DNA from: Acanthaster planci
Lineage: Eukaryota > Echinodermata > Asteroidea > Valvatida > Acanthasteridae
NCBI RefSeq assembly: GCF_001949145.1
Contig: NW_019091357.1
Location: forward strand, 2,214,114-2,278,113
Length of the DNA: 64,000 nt
Direction: 5' to 3'
This document shows, one piece after another, positions 33,801-46,563 of this stretch (its first letter is position 1; the number at the start of each line of letters is the position of its first letter). Both the position numbers and the translations under genes were made by a program. The notes beneath the pieces are model-generated. The model was given only the letters and a program-made list of their open reading frames with translations. It did no database searches and was not told the DNA's origin.

Positions 33801-36600
33801 GCTCATTCAATTTCAGAAGATTTAACCACTCTGCAGACTTCTTGACCTTGCGAACACAGTGGCCATTGTGGGAACAAAACTGTAAAGTTGAAGGGGAAAA
33901 AAAAAAAGAACCCGTTGTCAGAGAACTCCAATGCGTGTGCACGGTTCGATTTGCTGGTACCCGCGCCTTCTGACACGACTGTGGGGACAATGAAATCCCA
34001 AAGTTGACTATTTTTTCGGGAAGGACTTGAAAGGCCAGCCGGGACACTGCTAACAAACTATGGCATTCAGGAACAAAGCCTGTGAAAACACCGCCATCGA
34101 GGTAGAAAGAAAATGAAATTGGGGGAACAAAGGACTCAATAGAACTCCGTAGGAACAGGTTCAGTCCAGTACTGTCACTGCGCGTAAGGCTTAGTCGAAT
34201 AAAAACAGGTCACGGTTGTAAGGACCCCCATGCTAACCTGTGAGGTCAACGACCGAGACTAGGGAGCCAAAAGAGACAGAGAGAGAGAGAAGGGGGGGGG
34301 AGAGACTTTTTCCTGCAACTCTTGCTGGAAACGCCCCGGGGTCATACACGGCTTAGAATGGAGCGTAAATGCTAGTCCAAATTCTTGCAAGGCAAGGGGG
34401 GGGGGTTGCACGGTAATGGCAAAGTTGACCGTCGTGTGGAGGACATGACAGAATGGTGGTGGTGGCGGGGGGGGGGTTGTGAATTGAAAGAGGAAGAAAT
34501 CTACCGAATGGGTGTTAAAAATCCAAATTGCTGCAAATGGCCTCCCTGACGTTTATCCATCGTTAATTGAGCGAAGATGAAGCGCATCTGTAGCCCAGCA
34601 AGAGAACTATGAGCAGTGAATGGCGACCGGCTGATGGCAGATATTCGTTGAGATTAGTTGGTTAGACCCCCCCTCCACTGATTAGAGAACTACAGAAATT
34701 ATGGCAAGCTCGCCCATTCTGCGGGCCGGCATTATTTTGCCGAATGTGATTTATTCCAGCCAAGCGGTAAAGGTGGGCTAGCAGAGGTCGGGCTTGTCAT
34801 AAATTGAATAATCATATAAGAAAACCGAGAAAATAACCCTTGATGTTCCTTTTTAGTCATTGACCCCTCAAACGACATTGGGATTGTAAATAATTCTGCC
34901 AAGTTGTTTCTGTCGATTCCAACGGAAAAGATTTTAAGATCATTACTGGAAAAAATGCCTCAGTTAAAAGCATTAAAATGAGAGCGGTGGCGTCGTGGCG
35001 CTGTGCATTATTTTGTATTCAGAGAGATTCTTCCTTTGCATAATTATACGGAATACAGTGACGTCATCACCAGGGCAACCAAACAGGTCAGACACGGGTG
35101 GTCAAACGGACTGACTCAGCGTGTGTCATAGTGACACTCGGGCCTTCGACATTTCCAACTTTAATGGACAGTGTTCCGCCGCCCAGTCCCCGCCACCGGC
35201 CATTTTTCCCTCCTTCCAATCAGCGTCGAACAAAGCAGCTCCAGATCTCGATAGAAATCTCGGACTGTGGGTTCATCAAGAACAGATTAAGATTCGGGAA
35301 ATGAAAGAGGGGTGTGTGAATTCGTAGAGTTCATGTTACGCGCCCAGAGAGATTAATTGTCGAGGATGGAGCAGCTTATAGCAGAAAGTTGGGCGGGTCG
35401 TCCCTAGCCTCCTAGGGCGTGGAAGGTGGCTTGTGAACTTTGGCCCCTAAAATACAACTTAACCCCCTCCCCGAAAGAGCTGTTTTAATATTTTGCTGCA
35501 GTTTCGCACAGATTTTGTTTTATTTTGTCAGAAATATCCCTTAATTCCTTCGCTGTACCCCAGAAAATCATTTTTGAAAATTTGTTTCCTTTAAGCTGTC
35601 AAATTTGCGAGCTTGTTCCCTTGAGAGGATGTAAATGTACTATTCCTCCCACCTTTGGCAATAGACGTAACTGGGTTGTCACTCGACATGTCTTGCTGAT
35701 AGCACTTTGGTTCGGTCACCTTTTGCACAGTGCGCATTACCCGGATTAAGAATGGTCAGCCTGTGGTCAGTTTGCGTGGTTAGTTTACTAACCATCGCAC
35801 TATCGGGGGTCACCCAGGACACGACCCATTCCTAGAGGCTGGAGAGATAGTGCAGGCAATTCGCAACCCAAACACGATGACCGAAAGGGGCGAAATTAGG
35901 CCGGTGAATATTAAAGGAATAATAATAATCATCATAATAAAAAAAAAGCGCCCGGTCACCTAGGCTTGGATTAATTGCTTGTCCTTTGTCTGTCCGCTTT
36001 TCTTCCAATTAAACCTCTCATCGGTGGCCTGAATTGGCCGTAATCTTGCGGTCATTCTGCAAAGTCGGGTTTTGGTCGTTGTTCAGGACAGAGGCCGTTT
36101 CCTTCCGGTTGAGCGGGCGGTAACCTCTTAAGCGGGCGCAAGAGAGGTCCGTTGTTGGAGGGGTACATTGTGCAGTTCGAGGGGCGATTTTGCGTTGGCT
36201 TTTCGTCATCGTTGGATCATTTACATCATAGAAGGCACACATGCCAAAAGGCACTCAAGACGATTGAACAGGGCAATTCTTTAAAAACTTCTTACGGAAG
36301 AAAAATTAATCTCGGTAACGAACTTCTATTTTTGAAAAAAAAAGAAAAGAATGATTGACATTCTATCGCCACATAAACCAAAAATGTCCATTTGGAAGAT
36401 AGGCCTGTGCACACAATAAAAATTAAGAATCATTATAAAAATATTGCCTCTTTTGCCTAAAACATGACTGTTTGGGACCAGGCCCGGTATTATGGGTTGT
36501 GCTGTTTTAAAAGGATACGAGGCAACGCAGCTCTCGCAGGGTGCACCCCCGTAAGTAGGCCAGAAATGTGTCCGCAGCGCTCATAAATAAAACTTATACG
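27855..36600. other. gene desert, part 1
   Basis: No exon is supported. It contains many homopolymer runs (C and T near 29180-29240, G near 33570 and 34270-34480), a GC-rich patch near 33000-33130, and RFX X-box-like motifs at 31828-31841 and 32249-32262. A 15-bp inverted pair AATGAGGGCGCACTT occurs at 28106-28120 and 29910-29924. Short frames such as 32172-32624 show no homology. Confidence 0.4.
32249..32262 (+). promoter_or_regulatory. RFX X-box-like motif
   Basis: GGTACCATGGCAAC matches the RFX consensus GTTGCCATGGCAAC at 12 of 14 positions. Similar sites lie at 15289-15304 (TTCCCATGGTAACAGG), 31828-31841 (GTTGCCATGAGAAC) and 40733-40746 (ATTGCCATGGTGAC). Motif evidence only. Confidence 0.3.
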
Positions 36601-36834
36601 NNNNNNNNNNNNNNNNNNNNNNNNNNNNNNNNNNNNNNNNNNNNNNNNNNNNNNNNNNNNNNNNNNNNNNNNNNNNNNNNNNNNNNNNNNNNNNNNNNNN
36701 NNNNNNNNNNNNNNNNNNNNNNNNNNNNNNNNNNNNNNNNNNNNNNNNNNNNNNNNNNNNNNNNNNNNNNNNNNNNNNNNNNNNNNNNNNNNNNNNNNNN
36801 NNNNNNNNNNNNNNNNNNNNNNNNNNNNNNNNNN
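36601..36834. other. assembly gap (234 N)
   Basis: Unsequenced. Translations spanning it are meaningless. Confidence 0.99.
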
Positions 36835-37806
36835 GTTGGTGTCTATGGGAATTGATTTAAAGGTTGACGCTTTGCACTGGTAACCAGGACGAATGCCTCG
36901 TCCTAAAACATATCGGCGGCGTGGTACCAGCCAGAACTGGGAAAGCAAGGTATGGTTTTGAATAGAAGGCAATAGTGATACCGTGAGATGTTTTCAACCT
37001 AATTTACATCTTAGCTTTTTTTTGATATGACATTGGGAATTTCATCATTCTGTCTACCGGTCTTGCTGCTTTATGTTCGTCATCTGCCCAGACTCATCTG
37101 TCTGTCCTTACGTAGTTTGCTTGTTAATTGTTTGCCTATCTATCAATAAATTTATTTCCCAGAGATAATTTTAAACTACTAAATGCTTCACGTACTGGGA
37201 TATGATAGCAGCTTTCGACTTCGGGCACAAAAGTAACAATTCAGTGAACTGCTTTGCTTGTACTCCGACAGACCCACCCAAATTTCCGAATCACTAAAAC
37301 ACGCTGGTTTCTTTAGGAATAAACTGTACATTTCAAGGCACACGCCGCGATATGTGTTTACTGTGGACCTGAAGTGACAACGTTTGTGCTTGCTTGCCTC
37401 TTTTTGTAAAGAGCAGGTCGAAGAACTCGCCAGGGCATTTGCCATGTAATCTGCATGTATGATGTTCTAAGCCACCAGGGCAAATCCCTCTGCCACACTG
37501 TCATCAGACGAGGATCATTTCTTGCCATGATGTCCAATTTTTTTTTCTTATGGTCTTAATGAATAACGAAGGACATTAAAGATAGATTGGACGCAGACCC
37601 TTAGTCGTTAAAGTAGTCGTATCCGTCTAAGACGCCCGGGTGTCCATACCACCATCGTAATTCAAGCACGGAATGCGGCCCGCTACCAAAGGGGGGAAAA
37701 TGGAGAGGAACGGTGGCATTGGAATCTTGTCTGCTCTCAGGCCTTTTGACGGTACATGGCTGTCTTGAAGATCATACAGAATTAATGGGGGGGGGTGATA
37801 GATAAA

Positions 37807-37828
37807 TAGAGAGAGAGAGAGAGAGAGA
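37807..37828. repeat. (GA)n microsatellite
   Basis: Alternating GA, continuing imperfectly to about 37848. Confidence 0.9.
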
Positions 37829-38082
37829 CTGAGATTGAGAGAGAGAGGCCCGAGACGCGCTAGAGCACAGCCGGGCGGATTACAGTCAAGCAGCGCGCCG
37901 GTTTCCGTTATCGCAGGCTAAGGTATATAGGCCCTCTCTGGCACCCAAGCTGGTGAAGAAAAAAGGGCGGATTAGGTTCGCTTCGCAACCAGGCTGGAGA
38001 GTGTATCTGTCAGCTCCAGCCCCTGCCACTCGGCTAGGAGAGCGGCGTGACGGCGTGGCGTGTCGAGGGGGAATCGACTTAC

Positions 38083-38148
38083 AAACTCCCGGCATCCAGC
38101 GAGCTGTTCATGCTCAAATTTCCTCGGTCTCGTCTGGCTCTTTCTCAT
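38083..38148 (-). CDS. possible short first coding exon (22 codons)
   Basis: An ATG with A at -3 begins MRKSQTRPRKF and ends EHEQLAGCREF directly at a consensus GTAAGT donor, phase 0. The basic RKSQTRPRKF start loosely recalls the short N-terminal motifs encoded by first exons of SALL, FOG, TSHZ or PRDM-type zinc-finger repressors, but it is not a match to any of them. A second frame (MNSSLDAGS) also runs into the same donor. No partner exon was found. The call rests on the donor and the start context. Confidence 0.22.
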
Positions 38149-41100
38149 TTTTTTTAATTCCAAAAATGTGCTCGGTCCTCGCCAGCAACGCGATTCCTCT
38201 CTTTTTGTCGGGAAAATGAAATAAAAGAGCAATTTAAGGTCTCTGACAAAATAATAATTGTTTCACATTGGTGCCAATTTTGTTGTAAGCATATAAATGC
38301 TAGCTCAATGCAGTTGTTTTGTCCATAACCGATAACTGTTTATAATTTTTAAACTGAAGTAAATAAGAATTTTCACCACTTCTAAATACATATTCTCAAC
38401 TACAAACCTAACTTTGAGCAGAATAATCTCCATCCAAATGCAATGACACAAGAAATATTACCGGACACTCCTTGCTGTGTTTTAGAAGTAACTTTTTCTC
38501 TCTCTCTCTCTTTTTCAGGTGAAGTAACTTTCCTTGTAGAACAGAGAACTTTTCGAGCAAGATGATAAGTCGTTTTGCCCATAAGTCAGTTGGCTACGTT
38601 TTCGTTCCATGCATACTCACCTTTATCGACTAGTCTGAGTCACTGACGAAAATGTGACTTTTTGGTGTTTATACCGAGCATTTGTGCAGGCACCAATCTG
38701 CAATCTCGCTTTCTCATGAATCGGCGGGTCCCTGCTGGCTTTCAGAATCGCCGGTACGGAAATTTGGGGATAAAAAAGAAAACCTCAGCGAGCGCAGAGG
38801 CCAAGTTTCCATTTTGGCTTAATCCGCCCTGAGAGGACCGCAGGAAGAAGCCATGAGATGCAACAGAAGGGGGGGGGTTAGGACCTCAAAACGGAGACAA
38901 AAAAGGGGAGAGAAAAGACCTGTGACGACTGTAATAGAGACAGAGCTCGGCGGGCTTGTCGGAAGGCAGGGGTAGAAGAGTCGGTTTACCACGGCTGCAA
39001 TTCGTCGCCATCTGTTAAAATCTTACGGCGACCCGAACGGCTCAGCTCCGATGTAGCTGGGTTGCTTCACGGCGGTCCCGTCTCACACATTTCAGGCGGA
39101 TTAGAGACACATTAGCTCAGCTGTGCTCGTCCGTTGATACCTATCCAGCTACACTTGACCTGCGTCTCCCGGCCGGTTCCGGCCATTATTTACCCTCGAT
39201 TTTTCTCTGTTGGGAAGAAGAAGAAGAAGGGCAAAAGGAGCCCAGGGATTTGCTTTTACCCTGGGATGAAGTTTGACACTGTATCAAATATCACGGGTAT
39301 TTCTCTTGTTTGAAGTACCGGAATTATGGGAAAAGTTAGGCAAGAGTTGTCATAGGAAGATGTACATGGAATCTTTCCAAACTCACTCTGAAATTGTTGA
39401 CTTCGTCGTTTTCCATGTTTGTTAAAATTTATTTTAACAGTTCTAGCCCAATACAATAATTTTTTTTTCGTCACAGTCACAGAAACACAAAATACCGTAC
39501 TTTTCCAGACATCTTTATTTAACGAAAAGCAATATAAATTTTGTCCAACTCGACATCCATTCTACTTGGGAAAAGCGGGACAAAATTTCTCACAAAAATT
39601 AATGCATTTTGATTTCATTCACAGTGAAGTTTTTTTTATTGTTGAATATGGTTTGCACAAATTCTAACTGCAGACTTATATATATTTGCTGTAATCTTAT
39701 CATTTTTCATGTATTTAAGAAAAGAGAAGGCTCGTGATTGGAGCGTGTATACCCCGCAGTTGATGATTGGCAATATTTTCACAAGGTTGCGATTTTCGTC
39801 ACTTGTTACAAGTGGAGGGAGAGGGTGCGTTGGCCACTGTCCATTGTCGTCGTAGCCACTGTGCCCGCTCATGTTGACTTTACGAACAGAAACATTATGA
39901 ATTGGGGTTAATTTTGCCGCGCTTTCAAGTCATGTAATGAGGCGTCATCCAATTAATTGTGCGACAGCCGAAACTAAGGCCTCACGCACAAAAGAGACGA
40001 AACCCAAACAAGTTGCTGGAGAGGGGAAAAAAGGAAAGAAAAAAAAATATTCCTTCAAAATCGACCCAGGCTCTTATAAAGTTACCAGCAATTAAATTAG
40101 AACCCCTTCAGCCGTTTGTAGAGGCAGCACAGCGGTGTTAAAGCAGAAAAAAAGGAGGAAAAAAAAAAAAGAAAAAAAAAAGAAAAAAAAGATGAAAAAA
40201 AAAAGAGTTCGGAACAACACGATTAGCGCGTCGAGGACCAGGTATAGGCCCGTGGATGGAGAACAAGAAAGATGTAGGGATTTATTCATTCTCTCAAACA
40301 CCTCCAAGGAGCTTGGTGTTTCTATTCTTCCCAGTCTTTGTCCCAGTTTAGTATCATTTTTTTTTAAAGAAAGTGTTTGGCGAAGGACTGGGGGATATTT
40401 TGACAGCATTAACAGGACGGGTTTTTTTTTTAACTCCGTAGCGGGAGTACCCCCCTTTTTTGCCCCGCTATTTTTTTCTCTACCTCCTTCTAACCTCCGG
40501 CGCGGCTTGCAATCTTAAAAGATGACCAGCCGTTCATAAGATTCGGTCTTTTTTTTTGCCGTGACCGAAAATGAACTTGTGCCGTTGCTGTTGCTAAGTC
40601 GTGTTTTCTCACTGAACCCCCCCCTTTCGGTTCGGATCCTTTGTGTCTATGCCTGTTCTCCTCGTAACAACGAAACCAACCGTTCCATTGTGTAACAGGC
40701 GGGTATTATGCCTCTCCTTTTTCGCTTAACCAATTGCCATGGTGACAGGGGTGCCCTTATTGCCAAGTGATACCAATTTGGGCAGGCTGAAAACACGGAC
40801 GATTTCTAGTTTCACTGGAAAAGACAGTAAACACGGTTCTCGCAAGCACTTTGGAAGTGAATCCCAAAACTGCCATCGTCACGGTAAGCCAAAATATGTT
40901 TTTCTCAATTTCCGAAAGAACTATCAAGTTGTTTGATTATCAGAAAAAAAATGCAGCTGAAAGAGATAATTTGATAAAAATGTCTTTATTGGGGATGGAA
41001 AGGAAGCATCGAACCGGGGAGGATTTTCTTGAGCCTACAGCTCACGTACAAGGGCACCACTGCTTCCCCCACTCAGGAGCTTTGTCCACATTGCATCTAC

Positions 41101-44100
41101 TTAGAGTTTGAGCTAAAATTGTCTGTTTACCTGAGAAATTTTGTAAAAAGTCAAATATAACAACGAAATGGATTATTCGGCGATATTGGGTCAGTCTTGA
41201 TTCACCACAGTTCACAAAATGGAGGAGAAAATGCGCATTGGAATTTTAAGACCAAAAAGACATCGAAACAATGAAAATCCACCCCTTTATTTCTGTCTCA
41301 AAATGACACCCTATCACGCCACGCCGGTGGGCATCTTTAAAGGAAAATCTTGGGTGATGCCGTACAGAGGGACGAAAATTGCGCGCGCTTCTATTGGCTT
41401 ATTGGAGTAAACCTTCCCCACCAAACAAACACGTCTCTCTTGTTTCTATTGTCGCCAGTCGTTGATGGTAACTGTGTCCTGAACTGGAAACACTGTCATC
41501 GTCATTCGTTGTCATTGCTATCAGTGCTTCCTGCTTTCAGTGACAATGACGTCATCACTGTCACTTTATGTAACAGATGTCATTGAATATTTTGTCAGAA
41601 AAAAGTCCAGTTTATGTCTATACAAATTTCTGTCTCTCAGTCTGTATCTTGGGTTTCCCCGACAGCGTCGGTTTTTGGAAAGAGAAACCACCAAGTCGTT
41701 CTGACAAAGTCTTCCCTGATGACGAATGTACTTCCCGTCCGCCACCGCAGAATGTATTGTCTTCTGTGCATTTTAACATCTTTTTTGACTCCGGTTTCTC
41801 CGGTCTATACTCTGTTCCTTCTCGTCCCCATTCCCTGCCCCGTCCCAGTTCCGTCGGAGACGGTTTAATAACATCATTTCCAGCATCTCATTCTTGTCAC
41901 ATCTTTCAGCTCCTTCATGCATCTAGGCTATCTTCTGTCCCTCCATACGTCTCCCAAACACTTCCTCGTGATCCAACATTTCGTTTCGGATGGCTATTTG
42001 GCAGGCACTTTCAGCATCGCCTCCGTCTCTTCGAGCAGACAGGGCATCCTCGAAAGCTCAGAAGGCGGCATTAAAAAAAGAAATCGGCCATCCTTGCCGA
42101 GGGAGAATTTGTTCTTGGACACAGGTCAAGTTTAAACTCGGCCGTTTATATTTTTTCCCCGACGGGTACGTCAAATATGACGCATTTGCAGACCGCGAGC
42201 AACCGCTCCCCCAGATCGAGGCACCGCGTCGCGGACCCTCCCGTCAGCAACAGACGCGCTGCCCGCCCGCCCGCCGTGTCCTCACCAGTGCATAACGAGC
42301 TGATTTAATTCATCATGTCAGACGAAATTTTCCTCAAAAGTCCGCAAATACTCGCGGCTAATTTGTAATAATTACGAGAGCGACTCTAGCGGTTGTTGAA
42401 AGCCCGTGGAGAGAGCGTGTTCGGGCCTAATATCTTTCTCCCTCTTCCCTCTTCAAAAATCCCAAGACAAACCGACGCGGGTCTTCGTAGCGTCTCTCTC
42501 GGACCAACAGGAAACCCTTGATTCGTTCGAGCTGAGAGCAACCGGGGATTTTTTTTTTTTGGCGAGAGCTTGGATCTGGGGGCAAAAGGGAATAATTGCA
42601 TGACATTTGCAAAACGCAGCCTAAATACACGCCACTTCGGGAGTGGGGATGCCGATAATTCAAAGTGCCCCAAAACAAAGGCTTATCTGGGGGCACAGAC
42701 AGATTAGCGACCCTTGTGAGTTTGCATTTGGGGACTTTTGTATGGCGAAGGAGGGAAAATTTCTTTCTTGGGGCCCTTGAATTCTACATGAAGTAGATTA
42801 GAATTCTAATCGCGGTGCAATCGAGAGGAAGTTGTATTTATAATTGCCTGCTAAACAGCTGAGTTAAAAAAAGTTTGTCTTTTTATCACTCAGTGTCGTA
42901 AAAGTTGTCAAGATGCCGAGGGAACATTTCCCGTGTCCAAAACAGGAGAGGCCACGGCGGCTAATCTCGTTCTATTTTGTGACGTAATGAAAGTTTAGAA
43001 CGCTATTGACACGGGACGCCTTCAGTCGGGACGTTGTCTTAAGGCCGACACAAAACCTGGATTTTGCTGAAAATGTCGAAAGGCCGAATTCGACGTGTAG
43101 ACAGCTGTGTGATGATTAGTACCATGCACGCTGTATGCTTGTCCATTTGTGGCCCTCAAGGAAACTACGAACATTGTCCGTGGTGCAAGGTTTCCTCACA
43201 ACATTTTCTCAATCGAAAATAAACCAAGTTGTCTTTTCAGGTTTTCCAAGCTGTTTTTGTATACTAACTGGAGAGCAAAGTTGTCTTTAGGGGAACGTCA
43301 CAAATTTGTCCCTTGCAGAAGACCAAATTCAAGCAAACACTGTTGTCCCTTCTTTTTGTCTGCTTTATAATCCCCCACTTCCCCCCACCCTCTGCTTTAG
43401 TTACCATCTTTTGGCCACTCATCACCACTGTCCCCTGTCAAGTCTATCTTTGATCCAACTCGTCCGTCTTACGCTCCCCTCCACGCGGTGCAGGCGGAGC
43501 GCGCCCGACGCACCCCAAGCCCGCCCGTGTGCTGACCGGCTTGCTCGTCCGAGGCCCTCTTCCGTCCGTTCGCCTGCGTTCGTTCCTCGGCCTCGCGTCG
43601 TCGTGTCTTCTGTCTTTAATAAAGCTTCCCTCTAAACACCTTGGCCAAAGTCTGGACCACGCGTCGGGGGCCTCCCTGGTGTAACCTGGACCCCTCATCA
43701 TTGGGGAGAAATGGTAACGATTAGAGCCCGCGTACGGGGGGAGGTCACGGAGTCGATCAATCGTTCGTAGTGAACCCCGGACGATTACTAGGTCGCTTAG
43801 CCTAGATTTCTTCGGCAAGTTAAAGATTTCTTTCGGTCGAGTTGCGCCGCGGTCAGATGATCAAATTACGTATCTTATACAATTTGTTCATTGCATTTGC
43901 TATCAGTAAGTACTGGAAGACATTAATTGCATTTCGAAATAATTGGTTCAAGCCAGTTAAGTAAAACTACATCTTTTATTTTCCATGAAGATGTTGCACA
44001 GGTGAAACCTTTCATGTGCATCGTCGTATCGTCACACTTGCAATACATCCCGTGCAAGTTTAATATCCCAATTTGAGGTATTTGGATGAAACTGAACGCG

Positions 44101-46239
44101 CAGACCATCTTCCTCCTTGGCAAAAACTTCATCAGTGCTGACTAAAGAATTGCAGCCCACTTATAATCTAAAAAAAAACACAAAAAAAACTCGAAGCTTG
44201 AAATTTTCGGTTTCAAATATCCCTGTAATGACAAATTGGACAAAGGTGCGGGTCCTTTTTTTCCTGACGTGTTTGCAATGTCTGCGCCAAGCCTTCGTTT
44301 GTAGCGACGGCGCAGGTCGACGATGTACGCGACCACACGTAACCGGAGGATCTCAACTCCGTGTACTACCACATCCATCATTGTTTCTAACCAATAATTA
44401 ACCCACTTTTCGAGGTTTTTTCCTTCTTCTTTTCTTTAGCGCCCCTCGATTTTTGTATTTAATTCCACATCCGATTTCTGATTTCTAGATGGTGTGTGGG
44501 TGTGTGTCCTTATCCACATTGGCCGAACACGGATCACCCTACCACTTAATCGTATTACCAGCGGGGTCACGTCGTGTCGTATTTCTACATCTTTGTCCGA
44601 TATTTTCGCTCCACTCTGCACGTGTGACCGCAATCCGCGTGCGCTTGCTTCGCCCAAGTTCTTTGATCGAGTGGAAGTAATTAACGGCTTGAAATGAGAG
44701 CCCAGATTGATCGCGTTTGCTGACCCTAATAAAGTGTCAGCCCTCCTTGGTTTGGCTAGATTTGGGGGGGGAAAAATCTGTTTCATATATAGAGACCTAT
44801 CTTTTGTTTACAAACAGTGAGCGCCATTTTGCACGGGCGGCCATGACATGACGTGAATTCAACCGTGGTTGGCTACAGCGTAATAACAAAAATAGGGAGG
44901 GCACACCCACTACGAGAAGTCAGGTGCCTTCATTTCGCATCTGATATTGTGTCTGATTGTCACAGGATCCATGTTTCCTTGAACTTTTTTCACATGTGGT
45001 TGGCATAAGCTAGGATTTTGACGTAGTGAAAGGTTTTGTGAACGAAAGTCCAACCCAAGACAGAAATATTTTGGTATAGCATTATCCTTGACACCCGAAG
45101 ATACAACCGTGAAATTGTGTATATGTTTTAGGATTATTTGTTTTTTAAACGTCATTTGAACTTTTGCTTTGGAGACTGCAGTCAACAGGAAAGTCTTTCT
45201 CACACACAGACATGACAAGTTACTAGGGCTACATCCGAAACTGTTGTCTAGAGCTAGGTCTAGGTCTTCACTCCATTGGAAATACGCTGAGACGCGCAGA
45301 CAATAGACCTAACCGCAGCTCTGGAAGCCCGTTTCGGACACGGCCGTCATACACTTTGTTACACAAGTTGTCAGTTAAGCGCAGTGAGAAATTAAACTGA
45401 AGTGTTAGCACTTGACAAAATTTCCTTGAAGAAAGCCAGAGACGTACAGTCCTAGTTTCCCACCTTTCTTTTAACCGTGATCAGTCTCGCACATTCAAGC
45501 AGTGCCGGTCATCGGGAAACCTCTCAAGAAGTTATACAAATATCAAAATATAAAAGACAGGAACTCACGTTTTGAATTAAAAGAGAACGGAGGCAAATGT
45601 TGCTCTGTATCGATCTGAAATCTGTCCGTGGGATTTATTACAGACTTTAAAACATGAGCAATGGGCAAACCAGAATCGCTTGGTATGTCAGCCGATAGTT
45701 TGCAACATGCATGCAAATGAAACCTGCTAGCTTGCCCAAAACATGATAATAAATATTGATCGATGTTTTTAGCGCCCTAAGATGTCGTTAAGTGACTTGT
45801 AAGCATCTTTGTTCACTTGCGTTGTTTAGACATGATGAGATGGTGATGCCTTATTATTGTTGTTGACACCTCCGTCCGAAGTGGAACATCTCCTCGGCAA
45901 ATAAAGTGGCGCTGGGTAAAAACGCGACTAATCTCGAGACCATTCCACCGGATAATCACTTCGTATTGTCTCACAGAGAGAAGCCTTGTCATCTTCGAAA
46001 GCAGAGAGTCACGGAGGCGTCGACGAGTCTTAGTTTACCCAATCACCCCACTGTCAGAACAAGAGGAGCTTTTTATCCGCGTGAAAGAAAGGATGGAGAA
46101 AATATCGGAAGGTGGAGAAGTGTTTGCCTTACGCGAGAGAGGTTTTTGTGTCAACCGGCGCACCGTTGTTCGAAAATAACGGGGAGATAATCTGCCGATT
46201 GAAGGCCTGTTGTTGCGACTCAACACGGTCCAGGCGCAA
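38149..46239. other. gene desert, part 2
   Basis: A GTGAGT donor on the minus strand sits at 38618-38623 without an open exon before it. A very A-rich patch lies at 40140-40210. GC-rich patches occur at 42180-42290 and 43480-43600. No supported gene. The 165-codon plus-strand frame at 41577-42074 has no recognised domain. Confidence 0.4.
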
Positions 46240-46563
46240 CTACGAGAAGGAGAAAAAAAGGGAAGCTCGTGTTTGAATGTACTCTGACACTCTCTCCTTG
46301 TTGATACTGTTGCCTCTCACTAAAGTAAACACACCATTTTGGAGGTCCATCTCCCGATCTGAGCCATGGGACGGCCAAGACGATACCCACACTTGCGTTT
46401 TGGAGGGAGAGACGCATTGAGATTGTGCGGGTTGGCGGTGGAGCAAGGTACGGGTAGGGTAGGCATACTCGGGCCGCGGCGTGAATGGGGGCTTTTGCCT
46501 CGGTGGCATTGTACCGTCAATGTCGGTGTTGCCTGAGGGCTCTGCGATGGGGGCTATGGCCAT
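46240..46563 (-). CDS. possible proline-rich coding exon (107 codons)
   Basis: The frame begins MAIAPIAEPSGNTDIDGT, continues with PPFTPRPEYAYPTRTLLHRQ and ends with SINKERVSEYIQTRASL before a stop. The mix of Pro, Tyr, Gln and charged residues and the GC-leaning third positions in the first half look coding. No domain is recognised; disordered tails of this kind occur in receptors and adaptors. The frame is open a further 30 nt upstream of the ATG to a TAA. No firm splice sites bound it, so this may be chance. Confidence 0.3.
   Translation of the reverse strand: MAIAPIAEPSGNTDIDGTMPPRQKPPFTPRPEYAYPTRTLLHRQPAQSQCVSPSKTQVWVSSWPSHGSDREMDLQNGVFTLVRGNSINKERVSEYIQTRASLFFSFS

Noticed and set aside
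41577-42074. 165-codon plus-strand open frame
   Set aside because: Ser/Pro/Phe-rich pyrimidine-tract composition and no recognisable domain; chance expectation.
43480-43700. Possible LTR fragment (AATAAAGCTT followed by TGGTGTAACC)
   Set aside because: A poly(A) signal and a primer-binding-site-like word are present, but no LTR borders, no second copy and no retroelement coding sequence nearby.
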